A DNA stretch of 64,000 nt, from NCBI GenBank assembly GCA_015999985.1, contig JAECRA010000004.1, forward strand, positions 1 through 64,000, read 5' to 3'. Below are positions 1 through 10,417 of the stretch, one piece after another; the stretch's first letter is position 1, and each line of letters opens with the position of its first letter. The position numbers and the translations under genes are program-made. The DNA comes from Comamonadaceae bacterium (GTDB taxonomy: Bacteria > Pseudomonadota > Gammaproteobacteria > Burkholderiales > Burkholderiaceae_C). The notes under the pieces were generated by a model. It made no database searches, had not been told where the DNA came from, and saw only the letters and a list, made by a program, of their open reading frames with translations.

Positions 1-101
1 GACAGCGTGGTAATACCGAGAAGCCCATAGTTGATCTATGGGCGCAGGAGGTAGTACCGCGATGGACCGTTTTTTCGCACGTTGCAGCCGAAGTTCCTTC
101 T
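1..101. repeat. Partial copy of a Comamonadaceae-type extragenic repeat
   Basis: This stretch shares an ordered set of blocks with the complete element at 22969-23137: GACAG, then GCCCATAG-N6-CTATGGG (a small hairpin), then ATGGACCG, then TTGCAGCCG, at similar spacings. The left end lies outside the window. To its right, a tail ending AGGCTCCTAG near 121-132 resembles the other copy's right terminus. It ends shortly before the GMC oxidoreductase gene. The homology was judged by eye from the block order. Confidence 0.5.
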
Positions 102-194
102 GCCGGGGGCGCCCAGCCGCCCAGGCTCCTAGGGGCTCACGTGTATCACAAGCGCTCCTTCTAGCCTATGATCTCTCGCACCACATGCGAGCAT

Positions 195-1880
195 ATGAGC
201 GAACAAACCTTTGACTACATCGTCGTGGGAGCCGGGACTGCCGGCTGCCTGCTTGCCAACCGACTTTCGCGCGACAAATCCAAACGCGTACTTTTGATTG
301 AGGCCGGCCGCAAGGACGACTATCACTGGATACACATCCCGGTGGGCTACCTGTATTGCATTGGCAATCCGCGCACTGACTGGCTCTACCAGACAGAACC
401 TGCAGCCGGTTTGAATGGACGTTCATTGCGCTACCCGCGCGGCAAGGTTCTGGGAGGAAGCAGCTCGATCAACGGCATGATCTACATGCGGGGCCAGTCG
501 CGCGACTATGACCAGTGGGCACAACTCACGGGTGAAGATGCATGGCGTTGGGAAAACTGCTTGCCGGATTTCAAAGCCCATGAGGACCATCACAAGCTCG
601 ACAAAGCTCGACCGGGGGTGCCTCCCGCCTCTGCGGAATTCGCTGGCCTGCACGGCCACGGAGGCGAATGGCGGGTAGACAAGCAGCGCTTGCGCTGGGA
701 CGTACTGGATGCCTTTGCGGCTGCCGCGCAGGAAGCCGGAGTGCCTGCCACGGATGATTTCAACCGCGGCTCCAACGAGGGCGTGGGCTACTTCGAGGTC
801 AATCAGAAGGCCGGTTTACGCTGGAACGCGGCCAAGGCGTTTCTTCGCCCAACTTGCTACGGACGCCCGAACTTCGAACTTTGGACCGGCGCCCAAGTGG
901 CTCGATTGCTTGTGGAACGCAACGCAAGCGGTGCGTTGCAGTGCTCCGGCGCGGAGGTCATGACGGACGCGGGTCTGACCCAGGTTCTCCTGGAGCCAGG
1001 CGGGGAGTTGATCCTGAGTGCCGGGAGCATCGGCTCGCCGCAGATCCTGCAGCTCTCGGGCATAGGTCCGGCAAGTCTTCTGCGCCAGCATGGTATTGAA
1101 GTGAAGGCTGATCTGCCGGGAGTGGGCGCCAACTTGCAAGACCATCTGCAAATCCGCAGCGTCTACAAGATCCAAGGGGGCAAGACACTGAACCAACTTG
1201 CCAGCACGCTCTGGGGCAAGGGCAAGATAGGGATGGAATATCTGTGGCGACGCTCCGGGCCCATGAGCATGGCCCCGAGTCAACTGGGGGCGTTCACCCG
1301 CTCTTCAGCTGCATTCGAATGGCCCAATATCGAATATCACGTGCAGCCACTCAGCCTGGACGCTTTCGGTGAACCACTGCACAGCTTTCCAGCCATCACG
1401 GCCAGTGTGTGCAACCTGAACCCCACCAGCCGCGGAACAGTGAACATCAAAAGCGCCCGCTTTGAGGACGCACCCGCCATTGCACCCAATTACCTCTCCA
1501 CGGAGGAAGACCGACAGGTAGCCGCCGACAGCTTGCGCGTGACCCGCCGCATCGTCGCCCAACCCGCCATGGCACGCTATTGCCCTGAGGAGTTCAAACC
1601 CGGACCGCAGTACCAAAGCGACGAAGACCTGGCCCGCCTGGCAGGAGATATCGCCAGCACGATCTTTCACCCCGTAGGCACGACCATGATGGGAAGAGAT
1701 GGCGATCCAATGGCCGTACTGACCCCGCGACTTCAAGTGCGCGACGGCAGCGGCGGAACCATCTCCGGTCTGCGGGTGGTGGATGCAGGGGCCATGCCTT
1801 TGATCACCAGCGGCAATACGAACAGTCCGACATTGATGATGGCCGAGAAGGCCGCCAAGTGGATACAAGGCAGGCACTGA
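195..1880 (+). CDS. GMC family FAD-dependent oxidoreductase (alcohol/choline dehydrogenase-like)
   Basis: A flavoenzyme of the glucose-methanol-choline family, expected to oxidise a primary alcohol to an aldehyde with FAD. The FAD dinucleotide motif VGAGTAGC is at about residues 11-18, followed by the family signatures GKVLGGSSSINGM and GSIGSPQILQLSGIG. The C-terminus has HPVGTTMMG and a GNTNSPTLMMAEKAA segment carrying the conserved active-site His/Asn pair. The length of 561 aa is normal. The ATG at 195 is preferred over the in-frame ATG at 168 because it puts the FAD motif at the usual distance from the N-terminus. The aldehyde dehydrogenase gene follows 154 bp downstream, so an alcohol-to-acid pair is plausible. 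The substrate cannot be read from the sequence. Confidence 0.88.
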   Translation: MSEQTFDYIVVGAGTAGCLLANRLSRDKSKRVLLIEAGRKDDYHWIHIPVGYLYCIGNPRTDWLYQTEPAAGLNGRSLRYPRGKVLGGSSSINGMIYMRGQSRDYDQWAQLTGEDAWRWENCLPDFKAHEDHHKLDKARPGVPPASAEFAGLHGHGGEWRVDKQRLRWDVLDAFAAAAQEAGVPATDDFNRGSNEGVGYFEVNQKAGLRWNAAKAFLRPTCYGRPNFELWTGAQVARLLVERNASGALQCSGAEVMTDAGLTQVLLEPGGELILSAGSIGSPQILQLSGIGPASLLRQHGIEVKADLPGVGANLQDHLQIRSVYKIQGGKTLNQLASTLWGKGKIGMEYLWRRSGPMSMAPSQLGAFTRSSAAFEWPNIEYHVQPLSLDAFGEPLHSFPAITASVCNLNPTSRGTVNIKSARFEDAPAIAPNYLSTEEDRQVAADSLRVTRRIVAQPAMARYCPEEFKPGPQYQSDEDLARLAGDIASTIFHPVGTTMMGRDGDPMAVLTPRLQVRDGSGGTISGLRVVDAGAMPLITSGNTNSPTLMMAEKAAKWIQGRH

Positions 1881-2034
1881 GCCGATTTCCACCAAAAGCT
1901 CTAACATATGAGGTTGGCTAACCTTGCTGCGCGCTGAGTGCCCGTGTGTGATTTGCACCGGGCAGACCGCGAATTGACCTGACCCGAGGCTCTTTGGCCA
2001 CCGTTTGTCTTTTTAACTTTCCTCTGCCACGTAC

Positions 2035-3471
2035 ATGACCTACCCCAATACCCAGCTGTTCATCGACAACCAATGGTGCGACGCCGCCGGTGGTGGAACA
2101 TTGGCCGTCCTCAATCCAGCCACGGGTCAGGAAATCGGCCGTCTGGCCCATGCACGCAAGCCTGACCTGGACCGCGCCCTGGCCGCAGCTGAACGAGGCT
2201 TTGCTACCTGGCGCAATACGCCTGCGCACGAGCGCTCAGCCATCATGCGGCGTGCCGCAGGCCTGATGCGCGAGCGTGCGGAAGCCATCGCAGCGGTCAT
2301 GACACAGGAACAAGGCAAACCGCTGGTGGAAGCGAAAATCGAGGCCCTCGCAGCCGCCGACATCATCGAATGGTTCGCCGAGGAAGGACGCCGCGTTTAT
2401 GGCCGCATCGTGCCACCACGCAATCTGGCAGCTGACCAACGCGTGCTGAAAGAGCCTGTAGGCCCGGTCGCGGCATTCACGCCCTGGAACTTTCCTATCA
2501 ATCAAGTAGTGCGCAAGGTATCTGCTGCACTGGCCACGGGTTGCTCCATCCTGGTGAAAGGCCCTGAGGAAACTCCAGCCTCCCCAGCTGAACTCATTCG
2601 TGCCTTCAGCGACGCTGGCCTGCCCGCAGGTGTGCTCGGACTGGTCTACGGTGTCCCCGCTGAAATTTCGGAATACCTGATTCCTCACCCCGTGATCCGC
2701 AAGATCACATTCACGGGCTCTACGCCGGTGGGCAAGCAACTGGCTGCCATGGCGGGCCTGCATATGAAGCGTGCGACCATGGAATTGGGCGGCCATGCTC
2801 CCGTCATCGTCTGCGACGACGCCGATCTTGAACTGGCCGTGAAAGCCATTGGCGCAGCGAAGTTCCGCAACGCCGGCCAGGTCTGCATTTCTCCTACACG
2901 TTACCTGGTTCACAACAAGGTCAAGGCCGACTTCGTGGACGCATTTGCCGCTCTGGCCAAGGGCCTCAAGGTCGGCAACGGCATGGAGAAGGGCATTCAG
3001 ATGGGACCTATGGCCAATGATCGCGGCCTGGCTACCATGCTGAGACTGACCGAAAACGCGGCAGCCAAAGGCGCCAAGGTAGTGACCGGGGGCGAGCGCA
3101 TTGGCACCACCGGCAACTTCTTTGCCCCGACGGTGCTCACAGACGTTCCCCTGGACGCCGACATATTCAACCAGGAACCCTTTGGCCCTATCGCTGCGGT
3201 CCGAGGATTTGACGACCTGGCCGATGCCATCAAAGAAGCCAATCGTCTGCCATGGGGATTGTCTGCTTACGCCTTCACTCGCTCGCTGAAGAACGCGCAC
3301 CTGCTCTCGCACGGTGTCGAAGTAGGCATGTTGTGGGTGAATCAGCCTGCAGCGCCTTCGGCTGAACTGCCGTTCGGCGGCGTCAAGGATTCTGGCTACG
3401 GTTCAGAGGGTGGTCCAGAAGCGCTTGAGGCTTATCTGAACACTAAGACGGTTTCCATTATCTGCGGTTGA
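2035..3471 (+). CDS. NAD(P)-dependent aldehyde dehydrogenase, succinate-semialdehyde dehydrogenase type
   Basis: A 478-residue aldehyde dehydrogenase that oxidises an aldehyde to a carboxylic acid. Visible landmarks are TPWNFPINQ (149-157), the FTGST cofactor turn (226-230), general-base Glu250 in ELGGHAP and catalytic Cys284 in NAGQVCIS. The overall sequence resembles the GabD/SSADH subgroup, which handles succinate semialdehyde and related short aldehydes, but subgroup assignment by eye is not decisive. It lies downstream of the GMC oxidoreductase on the same strand and could process its product. No strong ribosome-binding site precedes the ATG. A repeat pair follows the stop codon. Confidence 0.85.
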   Translation: MTYPNTQLFIDNQWCDAAGGGTLAVLNPATGQEIGRLAHARKPDLDRALAAAERGFATWRNTPAHERSAIMRRAAGLMRERAEAIAAVMTQEQGKPLVEAKIEALAAADIIEWFAEEGRRVYGRIVPPRNLAADQRVLKEPVGPVAAFTPWNFPINQVVRKVSAALATGCSILVKGPEETPASPAELIRAFSDAGLPAGVLGLVYGVPAEISEYLIPHPVIRKITFTGSTPVGKQLAAMAGLHMKRATMELGGHAPVIVCDDADLELAVKAIGAAKFRNAGQVCISPTRYLVHNKVKADFVDAFAALAKGLKVGNGMEKGIQMGPMANDRGLATMLRLTENAAAKGAKVVTGGERIGTTGNFFAPTVLTDVPLDADIFNQEPFGPIAAVRGFDDLADAIKEANRLPWGLSAYAFTRSLKNAHLLSHGVEVGMLWVNQPAAPSAELPFGGVKDSGYGSEGGPEALEAYLNTKTVSIICG

Positions 3472-3497
3472 CCATCTCATTGCAGTCACCACCTTTC

Positions 3498-3677
3498 TCG
3501 TCATTCCCGGCTGGCCGGCCCCGCGCCGAGGCCGGGAATCCAGGGTTACTTGACGCAACGTTTCATAAGCCACGAGTTTTTCAGTTCTACAGGTTCAAAC
3601 TCGAAGCTAAAAACTCCAATAGTTTGCCAAAGCTGCGCCTATTAACCCTGGATTCCCGCCTGCGCGGGAATGACGAG
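3498..3677. repeat. Pair of inverted REP-like palindromes (REPIN-like unit), rest of the 3472-3847 gap empty
   Basis: Two imperfect palindromes face each other. The left one (about 3498-3548) runs CTCGTCATTCCCGG to CCGGGAATCCAGGG. The right one (about 3642-3677) runs CCCTGGATTCCCGC to GCGGGAATGACGAG, the reverse complement of the left. About 95 bp of lower-GC DNA separates them. The core ATTCCC-N8-GGGAAT matches the well-known dRS3/REP-type pattern. The two inverted REPs and spacer have the architecture of a REPIN. I see no gene in the surrounding 3472-3847 interval, which must also contain the argG promoter. Confidence 0.7.
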
Positions 3678-3844
3678 ATAGGGTGCTTACAACGGTAGTG
3701 AGTTACAGCGGGCGCAATGGATGCGCACTTCGCGAGAGGAGTGCCTGCGAGGTCGCGAGACACCAGCTTGGCGCTGACCCATCGATTGCACCGACAATAT
3801 TGGTTGCCTGCCTTTTTGGGCACCCCCCTTTTCATTGAATGTGA

Positions 3845-5191
<1,347 letters not shown>

Positions 5192-5227
5192 GGACAAAGA
5201 CTACTCATTTGGTCTGGTTTTGAACCA

Positions 5228-5251
5228 AAAAGGTGCTTTGCACCAATTTTG
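5228..5251 (+). terminator. Weak hairpin, possible argG terminator
   Basis: A short hairpin GGTGC-TTT-GCACC (5232-5244), flanked by AAAAA on the left and AATTTTG on the right, lies about 40 bp after the argG stop codon. The stem is only 5 bp of strong pairs plus A/T pairs, so termination efficiency is uncertain. Its flanks are A/T rich in both directions. Confidence 0.35.
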
Positions 5252-5435
5252 TTCGGGGAAAGTCCCAATACGGAGAATGGCAGTGCGCGGTTACAGTCAC
5301 TGCATTCGGGCGTCACAGTCAGCACCGTGATGCCGAAGGGCCGAGGAGACTAGCCAGACCAACAAGAACATCAAATCAAAAGAATGCCATATGCAATGGC
5401 TCACAAAGGACGCCCTATCCGGCGTCCTTTTTTTT
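5252..5435 (+). ncRNA. Candidate structured small RNA ending in an intrinsic terminator
   Basis: This gene-free interval (5192-5547) contains consecutive stable hairpins ending in a strong terminator. Hairpin 1 is 5275-5307 (GAATGGCAGTG paired with CACTGCATTC, one bulge). Hairpin 2 is 5309-5334 (GGCGTCAC paired with GTGATGCC, one G-U pair). A weaker GGC/GCC hairpin follows. The heptamer ACAGTCA occurs in both hairpins (5293-5299, 5315-5321). No convincing open reading frame is present. It matches no riboswitch or housekeeping RNA that I know. It may be a free small RNA, or a leader or trailer of a neighbouring gene. The 5' end is a guess. Confidence 0.45.
5405..5435 (+). terminator. Strong intrinsic terminator
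   Basis: An AAAGGACGCC / GGCGTCCTTT stem around a CTATCC loop is followed by a run of eight T residues. This is a textbook Rho-independent terminator on the + strand. It lies 214 bp after argG and 113 bp before the next gene, so it more naturally ends the candidate RNA. Confidence 0.85.
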
Positions 5436-5547
5436 GTCCGCTTCAGCCTCTTTTCAGTCAAAATAGGGGTAAACCCTAGGCAATGAGGAACTTCATCCTC
5501 AAGAACCACCTCAGTCTAGGCCATCGTCTCGAATCGACACCTCCCCT

Positions 5548-6462
5548 ATGCAGCGTAGAACGTCGTTAGCAGCAGCCCTGACGGGATTGGCCGGACTTTC
5601 CCTGGCCCCTTTTTCGTTAGCCCTTGCAGCCCCTATGCTCCAGTCGCTCAAGCCATCAACTCGCATGCCGGTGCTGTTCGTGGGCCATGGCAGCCCCATG
5701 AACGCCATCGAGGACAACCACTGGCGGCGGAGTTGGCAGAGCCTGGGTGTCGAATTGCTTAAGCGATCTGAGCGGCCACAAATGATTCTGTGCATATCTG
5801 CCCACTGGCTTACGCGCGGCAGTTGGCAACTGACCGGCATGGCGCAACCGCGCACCATTCACGATTTCGGCGGATTTCCCCAAGCCCTGTTTGATCAGCA
5901 ATACCCCGCTCCAGGCGCCCCCGAAGTGGCAAAGGCACTGTCGAAAGAATTGCGCTCCCCTGCAAATGGTGGCGCTTTAGGCATAGATGAGCGCGAATGG
6001 GGGCTTGATCATGGTACTTGGTCGGCTTTGAAGCCCATGTTCCCTCTCGCGGACATTCCGGTGGTTCAACTTAGCATGGACTATGACCGCGCACCTCAAG
6101 ATCACTACCTCTTGGGCCAGCAACTGCAAAAGCTGCGCGAGCGTGGGGTGCTCATCGTGGGCAGCGGCAACATCGTCCACAACTTGCGCGTGACCCGCCG
6201 CGGTGCAGGTCAAAACGAAACCTACGACTGGGCTGCTGAGTTCGACACCGTGGTGCAAGACCAAATCAAGAAGGGCCAGCTGGACGCACTGGCGAATTTT
6301 CAGAAGTTGGGGCAAGTGGCACGGATGTCCCACCCCACGCATGAGCATTACCTTCCGCTTCTGTACGCGGCGGGGGCTGCCCTCGCCAGCGAAATGCCAC
6401 GCTTTTTCAACACCGGCTTTCAGTCTGCATCCATCTCCATGCGATCGGTGGTGTGGGGGTAA
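5548..6462 (+). CDS. DODA/YgiD-type extradiol ring-cleavage dioxygenase with a Tat-like signal peptide
   Basis: A class III (LigB-superfamily) non-haem-iron dioxygenase related to 4,5-DOPA extradiol dioxygenase, expected to open catechol-type rings. Metal-ligand and acid/base regions are visible: VGHGSPMNA (His47), ISAHWLT (His86), GSGNIVHNLR and PTHEHYLPLL. The 304-aa protein is about 30-40 residues longer than typical YgiD because it starts MQRRTSLAAALTGLAG followed by ALAAP, a twin-arginine-like signal peptide. Export of a folded metalloenzyme would suit the Tat route. YgiD enzymes are normally cytoplasmic, so location is the uncertain point. No linked catabolic genes are nearby. Confidence 0.82.
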   Translation: MQRRTSLAAALTGLAGLSLAPFSLALAAPMLQSLKPSTRMPVLFVGHGSPMNAIEDNHWRRSWQSLGVELLKRSERPQMILCISAHWLTRGSWQLTGMAQPRTIHDFGGFPQALFDQQYPAPGAPEVAKALSKELRSPANGGALGIDEREWGLDHGTWSALKPMFPLADIPVVQLSMDYDRAPQDHYLLGQQLQKLRERGVLIVGSGNIVHNLRVTRRGAGQNETYDWAAEFDTVVQDQIKKGQLDALANFQKLGQVARMSHPTHEHYLPLLYAAGAALASEMPRFFNTGFQSASISMRSVVWG

Positions 6463-6696
6463 GCACCCCATTTCAACCATTCGCACGGCTGAGTGAGCCT
6501 GGCCCGCGTTTGAACTCATACCGCGAGGGCTTACCGTGAATTCGGCACACCCGGTGCCTACCGCAAGCGCCACGAAGTCTTCACAAACCGCTATGATCGG
6601 CCCCGCATCTTCCCTCGAGTTGGCATAGTGCGTCCTGGCTGGATGCACACGAGAGCCTAAGGCTGAAGACTTGCCTCAACTATTCATTGTGCTCTC

Positions 6697-7455
6697 ATGG
6701 AACTGCTGATCGTAACTCTGGCTTCGCTTCTGGCCGGGTTGGTGGACTCGATCGTGGGAGGCGGCGGTTTGATTCTGGTGCCCGCGCTTTTCGCCACTTT
6801 TCCAAACGCTGCGCCCGCCACACTGTTCGGCACCAACAAGAGTGCATCGGTTTGGGGCACGAGTATGGCCACCCTCCAATACAGCCGCCGGGTGCAGTTA
6901 CGCTGGCCTGTGCTTTTGCCGGCAGCGGGAGCCGCTTTGGTTGGCGCGTTTCTGGGCGCGTGGCATGTCACGCTGATCAACCCGGATTTCCTCCGTCAGT
7001 TGCTCCCTGTGATTCTTCTGGCCGTGCTGCTCTACACACTGGCTAAAAAGGACTTGGGGCACACCCATGCGCCGCGTCATACCCAAAGACGTGAAACTGC
7101 CATTGCCTGCGGGATTGGCGCAGTGATCGGTTGGTACGACGGGTTTTTTGGCCCCGGCACGGGCAGCTTCTTCATCTTTCTGTTCGTGCGGTTTCTGGGC
7201 TACGACTTTCTTAACGCTTCGGCTTCGGCGAAGCTGCTCAACGTCGCCACGAACATTTCCGCCATCGCACTTTTCGCGTCAAAAGGGCACATTTGGTGGC
7301 ATATTGGCCTCATGATGGCGGTAGCTAACGTGGTGGGTAGTTTGATTGGCACGCGGTTGGCGCTCAAGCATGGGGCCGGGTTTGTTCGCGGTGTGTTTAT
7401 TTTTGTGGTGAGTGCGCTGATTCTGAAGACGAGTTATGACGCGTTCCTCAAGTAG
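6697..7455 (+). CDS. TauE/SafE (TSUP) family sulfite/sulfonate exporter-like membrane protein
   Basis: A 252-residue polytopic inner-membrane protein of the TSUP family, formerly DUF81. The family moves sulfite, sulfoacetate or other organosulfur anions. It begins with the glycine-rich helix VDSIVGGGGLILVPAL and repeats a similar helix at GWYDGFFGPGTGSFF, the internal duplication typical of the family. About eight hydrophobic segments are visible. It stands alone. A second member lies at 29609-30361. Substrate unknown. Confidence 0.85.
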   Translation: MELLIVTLASLLAGLVDSIVGGGGLILVPALFATFPNAAPATLFGTNKSASVWGTSMATLQYSRRVQLRWPVLLPAAGAALVGAFLGAWHVTLINPDFLRQLLPVILLAVLLYTLAKKDLGHTHAPRHTQRRETAIACGIGAVIGWYDGFFGPGTGSFFIFLFVRFLGYDFLNASASAKLLNVATNISAIALFASKGHIWWHIGLMMAVANVVGSLIGTRLALKHGAGFVRGVFIFVVSALILKTSYDAFLK

Positions 7456-7532
7456 CTGAGTGATGCGGAGGTAGCCTCTTGCGGCCCCTTTGGCAGGAGG
7501 TCGGTGCTTACTGATTGCGTTCTGCGCTCGGA

Positions 7533-7662
7533 TTGAGGTCGGAGGCCGGGCGCACTCCCCGGCCTCCGACATCAATCCAAGAGCAGCAGGTAACTAACAA
7601 ACGCCATGCCTAAAACAACCGCCGTATGCCCTCACCCCAACCCTCTCCCAGAGGTAGAGGGA
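7533..7662. repeat. Short copy of the extragenic repeat family found at 40.6-41.5 kb
   Basis: GAGGTCGGAGGCCGG is directly joined to GCGCACTCCCCGGCCTCCGAC. These are the two outer ends of the long inverted repeat at 40664-41430 with the interior missing. The right flank also matches the 41430-41510 flank (CCAAGAGCAG, GCCTAAA, ACCGCC) and contains the CCCTCACCCCAACCCTCTCCC hairpin motif ending AGAGGGAG. It lies between a TSUP gene and the 3' end of alr. No protein is encoded. Confidence 0.6.
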
Positions 7663-7738
7663 GAAATGCTAACCCTCACCGGTTGGTCGGCCTCCTACCT
7701 TCTCCCACAGGCAGAGGGAAAGCCCGCTGCCCAAATGT

Positions 7739-8833
7739 TCAAAGAACCACCGCGGGCACCCGCAGCGCAAGCGCACACATCAATTCATAGCCAATAGTGC
7801 CGGCAGCATGAGCCACCTCATCTATAGGCAGCAACGCCCCCTTGGGGCCTTGCCCCCACAGGGTCACTTCGCTGCCGCAACGGGCCTTGGGTACGGGCGT
7901 GAGGTCTACCGCCAGCATGTCCATGCTCACGCGGCCCAGGGTGCGGGTGCGCACACCATCTACCAGCACTGGCGTGCCAGTGCCAGCGTGGCGCGGATAA
8001 CCGTCCGCATAGCCGCAAGCTACCACGCCCACGCGCACGGGAACATCAGCAGTGAACGTGGAGCCATAGCCTACGGTGGCGCCCACAGCAAGCTCGTTGA
8101 TGCCAATGATCTTGGATGACAGCGTCATCGTGGGCAGCAAGCCCCAATGCGCGGCGTCATGCTGGGGAAAATCGGGTGATCCGCCATAGGCGGCCACGCC
8201 GGGACGCACCCAATCGCCTCGGATATCCGGCTGCGAGCCGTAGCGCAAGGTGGCTGCACTGTTGCACACGCTGCGTTCGCCCGGAAGCCCCTCGGTGGCA
8301 CGCTGGAATCTGGCCCAGGGTTCGGTGATGCCGTCGTCCAGGTCTGCGTCGCTGAAATGCGTCATATGGGAGATTTCATCCACCTGTGGAAGAGCACCCA
8401 GGCGCGCATAGGCTGCGCGATAGCGTTCGGGCGTGAAACCCAGCCGGTTCATGCCGGAGTTGAGTTTGAGGAACACGCTCTGCGGCGAGTGCGTCTTGTG
8501 CATCGCCAGCCAATCGATCTGATCGTCGTGGTGGACCACGTGGGAAAGCTGCAGCCGTGAACAGATTTCGAGATCACGTGGTTCGAACACACCTTCCAAC
8601 AGCAAGATGGGGCCACGCCAACCCAGATCACGCACACGCTGAGCCTCGTTCAGATCAAGCATTGCAAAGCCGTCCGCACCGCGCAAACCCTCGAAGGCAC
8701 GGTCTATGCCGTGACCATAGGCGTTGGCTTTCACGATAGCCCACAGCCGTGCGCCAGGCGCTGCTGCACGCAGGCGCTCTATATTGTGTCTGAGGGCGGC
8801 GGTATGGATGGTGGCCTGTATGGGACGTGGCAT
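7739..8833 (-). CDS. alr: Alanine racemase
   Basis: A PLP-dependent fold-III racemase interconverting L- and D-alanine for peptidoglycan synthesis. The PLP lysine is Lys35 in [10 protein letters not shown]. The second catalytic region GYGSTF (with the Tyr base) and [11 protein letters not shown] near the C-terminal domain are also present. The length of 364 aa is typical. It is transcribed divergently from lplT across a 267-bp gap, an arrangement common in Burkholderiales. The last codons overlap the edge of a repeat region. Confidence 0.95.
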   Translation of the reverse strand: MPRPIQATIHTAALRHNIERLRAAAPGARLWAIVKANAYGHGIDRAFEGLRGADGFAMLDLNEAQRVRDLGWRGPILLLEGVFEPRDLEICSRLQLSHVVHHDDQIDWLAMHKTHSPQSVFLKLNSGMNRLGFTPERYRAAYARLGALPQVDEISHMTHFSDADLDDGITEPWARFQRATEGLPGERSVCNSAATLRYGSQPDIRGDWVRPGVAAYGGSPDFPQHDAAHWGLLPTMTLSSKIIGINELAVGATVGYGSTFTADVPVRVGVVACGYADGYPRHAGTGTPVLVDGVRTRTLGRVSMDMLAVDLTPVPKARCGSEVTLWGQGPKGALLPIDEVAHAAGTIGYELMCALALRVPAVVL

Positions 8834-9100
8834 GATGAAGATGAGGACTTGCTGGACGCAGGCAATTGATTCGGTGCCCTATTTTGGCATTCGGAACGGC
8901 CAGTGAGGTGCGGCCGGCCAGGTGCGGCGATCACTAACCCTTGAGCAGCGCACATGCAGTCGGCCATCAAAGGCTGCCGGCCATCCCGTGGGCAAATCCC
9001 GGGGTCGCAATGATCGCTGACGTGCTATAACCCCCCATTCGTTTAGAGCACATAACTTCATGCCTTTTGCCCGGTTGACCGGCCGCATCCCTGTGACCCC

Positions 9101-10381
9101 ATGAAACGCGGCTTCTACGTCATCATGGCCGCGCAGTTTTTCAGCTCGCTGGCAGATAACGCCATTTTCATTGCCGCTATCGCGCTGCTGAGGGCCGATG
9201 GTGCGCAGGATTGGCAGACCGCGGCGTTGGTGCCGATCTTCGCGTTTTTCTATGTGGTGCTTGCGCCACTGGTGGGCGCCTTCGCGGATTCACAGCCCAA
9301 GGGGCGCGTGATGTTCTTCAGCAACGCCGTGAAGGCGGTGGGCTGCGCGATGATGCTTTTTGGCTCTCATCCGTTGTTGTCCTATGCCGTGGTGGGCCTT
9401 GGCGCGGCAGCGTACTCCCCTGCCAAGTACGGTATCCTGACCGAATTGCTGCCGCCTTCGCAGCTCGTCAAGGCCAATGGATGGATAGAAGGGCTCACCA
9501 TCGCCTCCATCATTCTCGGCGTATTGTTGGGCGGGCAACTGGTCAGCCCCTACATAGCGAATCACCTGCTCAGCTTTGATTTCCCGTTTGTGGACACCGG
9601 AGTAGAAACACCGGCAGAAGCGGCCATCGCCGCCATCATGGTGCTTTATGTAGTAGCCGCCATGATCAATATGCGCATTCCGCACACGGGTGTGGTCATG
9701 CGCCCCCTCCCACGCAATCTGTTCATACTGCTGCCAGATTTCTGGCGCTGCAACTCCCGCCTCTGGCATGACCGCCTGGGTCAGATTTCCCTGGCCACCA
9801 CCACACTTTTCTGGGGCGTCAGCGGCAACCTTCGCTATCTCGTGCTGGCCTGGGCCGCCGCCGCCCTGGGCTATGGCGTGCCCCAGGCTTCCAAGCTGGT
9901 AGGCGTGGTGGCCATTGGCACAGCGGTGGGCGCCATCTGGGCCTCCATGCGCGTTCGGCTGGACCGCGCCACCACCGTGATGCCCTTGGGCATGCTCATG
10001 GGCGCCCTGGTCATACTGCTGATCTTCATCGATCAACTCTGGATGGCCGTGCCGTTCCTGATTCTCCTGGGTGGTCTGGGGGGCTTTCTGGTCGTGCCGA
10101 TGAATGCATTGCTTCAACATCGTGGGCACAACCTGATGGGCGCAGGCCGCTCCATTGCCGTTCAGAACTTCAATGAACAGGCCTGCATTCTGGGCTTGGG
10201 CTTCATCTACAGCATGAGTACCAAGGCAGGTGCCTCTGCCTATGTGTCCGTCTTCTGGTTTGGCCTTTTGGTCACTCTCACCATGGTGGCCATACAGTGC
10301 TGGTATCTTTACAATCTGCGGCACCACCCCATCGAAATCAAGCGTTTGCTGGCCATTGCCCGAAGCGATCACAAGCACTGA
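9101..10381 (+). CDS. lplT: Lysophospholipid transporter LplT (MFS)
   Basis: A 426-residue major-facilitator protein that flips lysophospholipids across the inner membrane so that they can be reacylated. The N-terminus MKRGFYVIMAAQFFSSLADNA, the loop PAKYGILTELLPPSQLVKAN and the GHNLMGAGRSIAVQNFNEQ segment are characteristic of LplT. About 12 membrane segments are visible. In enterobacteria lplT adjoins the acyltransferase gene aas. Here no aas homologue is adjacent. Confidence 0.9.
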   Translation: MKRGFYVIMAAQFFSSLADNAIFIAAIALLRADGAQDWQTAALVPIFAFFYVVLAPLVGAFADSQPKGRVMFFSNAVKAVGCAMMLFGSHPLLSYAVVGLGAAAYSPAKYGILTELLPPSQLVKANGWIEGLTIASIILGVLLGGQLVSPYIANHLLSFDFPFVDTGVETPAEAAIAAIMVLYVVAAMINMRIPHTGVVMRPLPRNLFILLPDFWRCNSRLWHDRLGQISLATTTLFWGVSGNLRYLVLAWAAAALGYGVPQASKLVGVVAIGTAVGAIWASMRVRLDRATTVMPLGMLMGALVILLIFIDQLWMAVPFLILLGGLGGFLVVPMNALLQHRGHNLMGAGRSIAVQNFNEQACILGLGFIYSMSTKAGASAYVSVFWFGLLVTLTMVAIQCWYLYNLRHHPIEIKRLLAIARSDHKH

Positions 10382-10417
10382 AGCTTAAGAACTTGTTTAC
10401 GATCTAAGGGCCATGCC

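Noticed and set aside
2236..3312. Minus-strand reading frame opposite the aldehyde dehydrogenase
   Set aside because: Antisense shadow; no domain.
5252..5435. Identity of the structured region as RNase P, SRP, tmRNA, 6S RNA or a known riboswitch
   Set aside because: None of the conserved core sequences of these RNAs that I know was found.
7618..7725. Tandem CCCTCACCC...CTCTCCC motifs as a possible CRISPR
   Set aside because: Repeats are hairpins of varying length without regular spacers or cas genes; they are extragenic repeats.
9290..10378. Long minus-strand reading frame opposite lplT
   Set aside because: It is the antisense shadow of lplT: His/Gln/Gly-rich, no domain, no ribosome-binding site.
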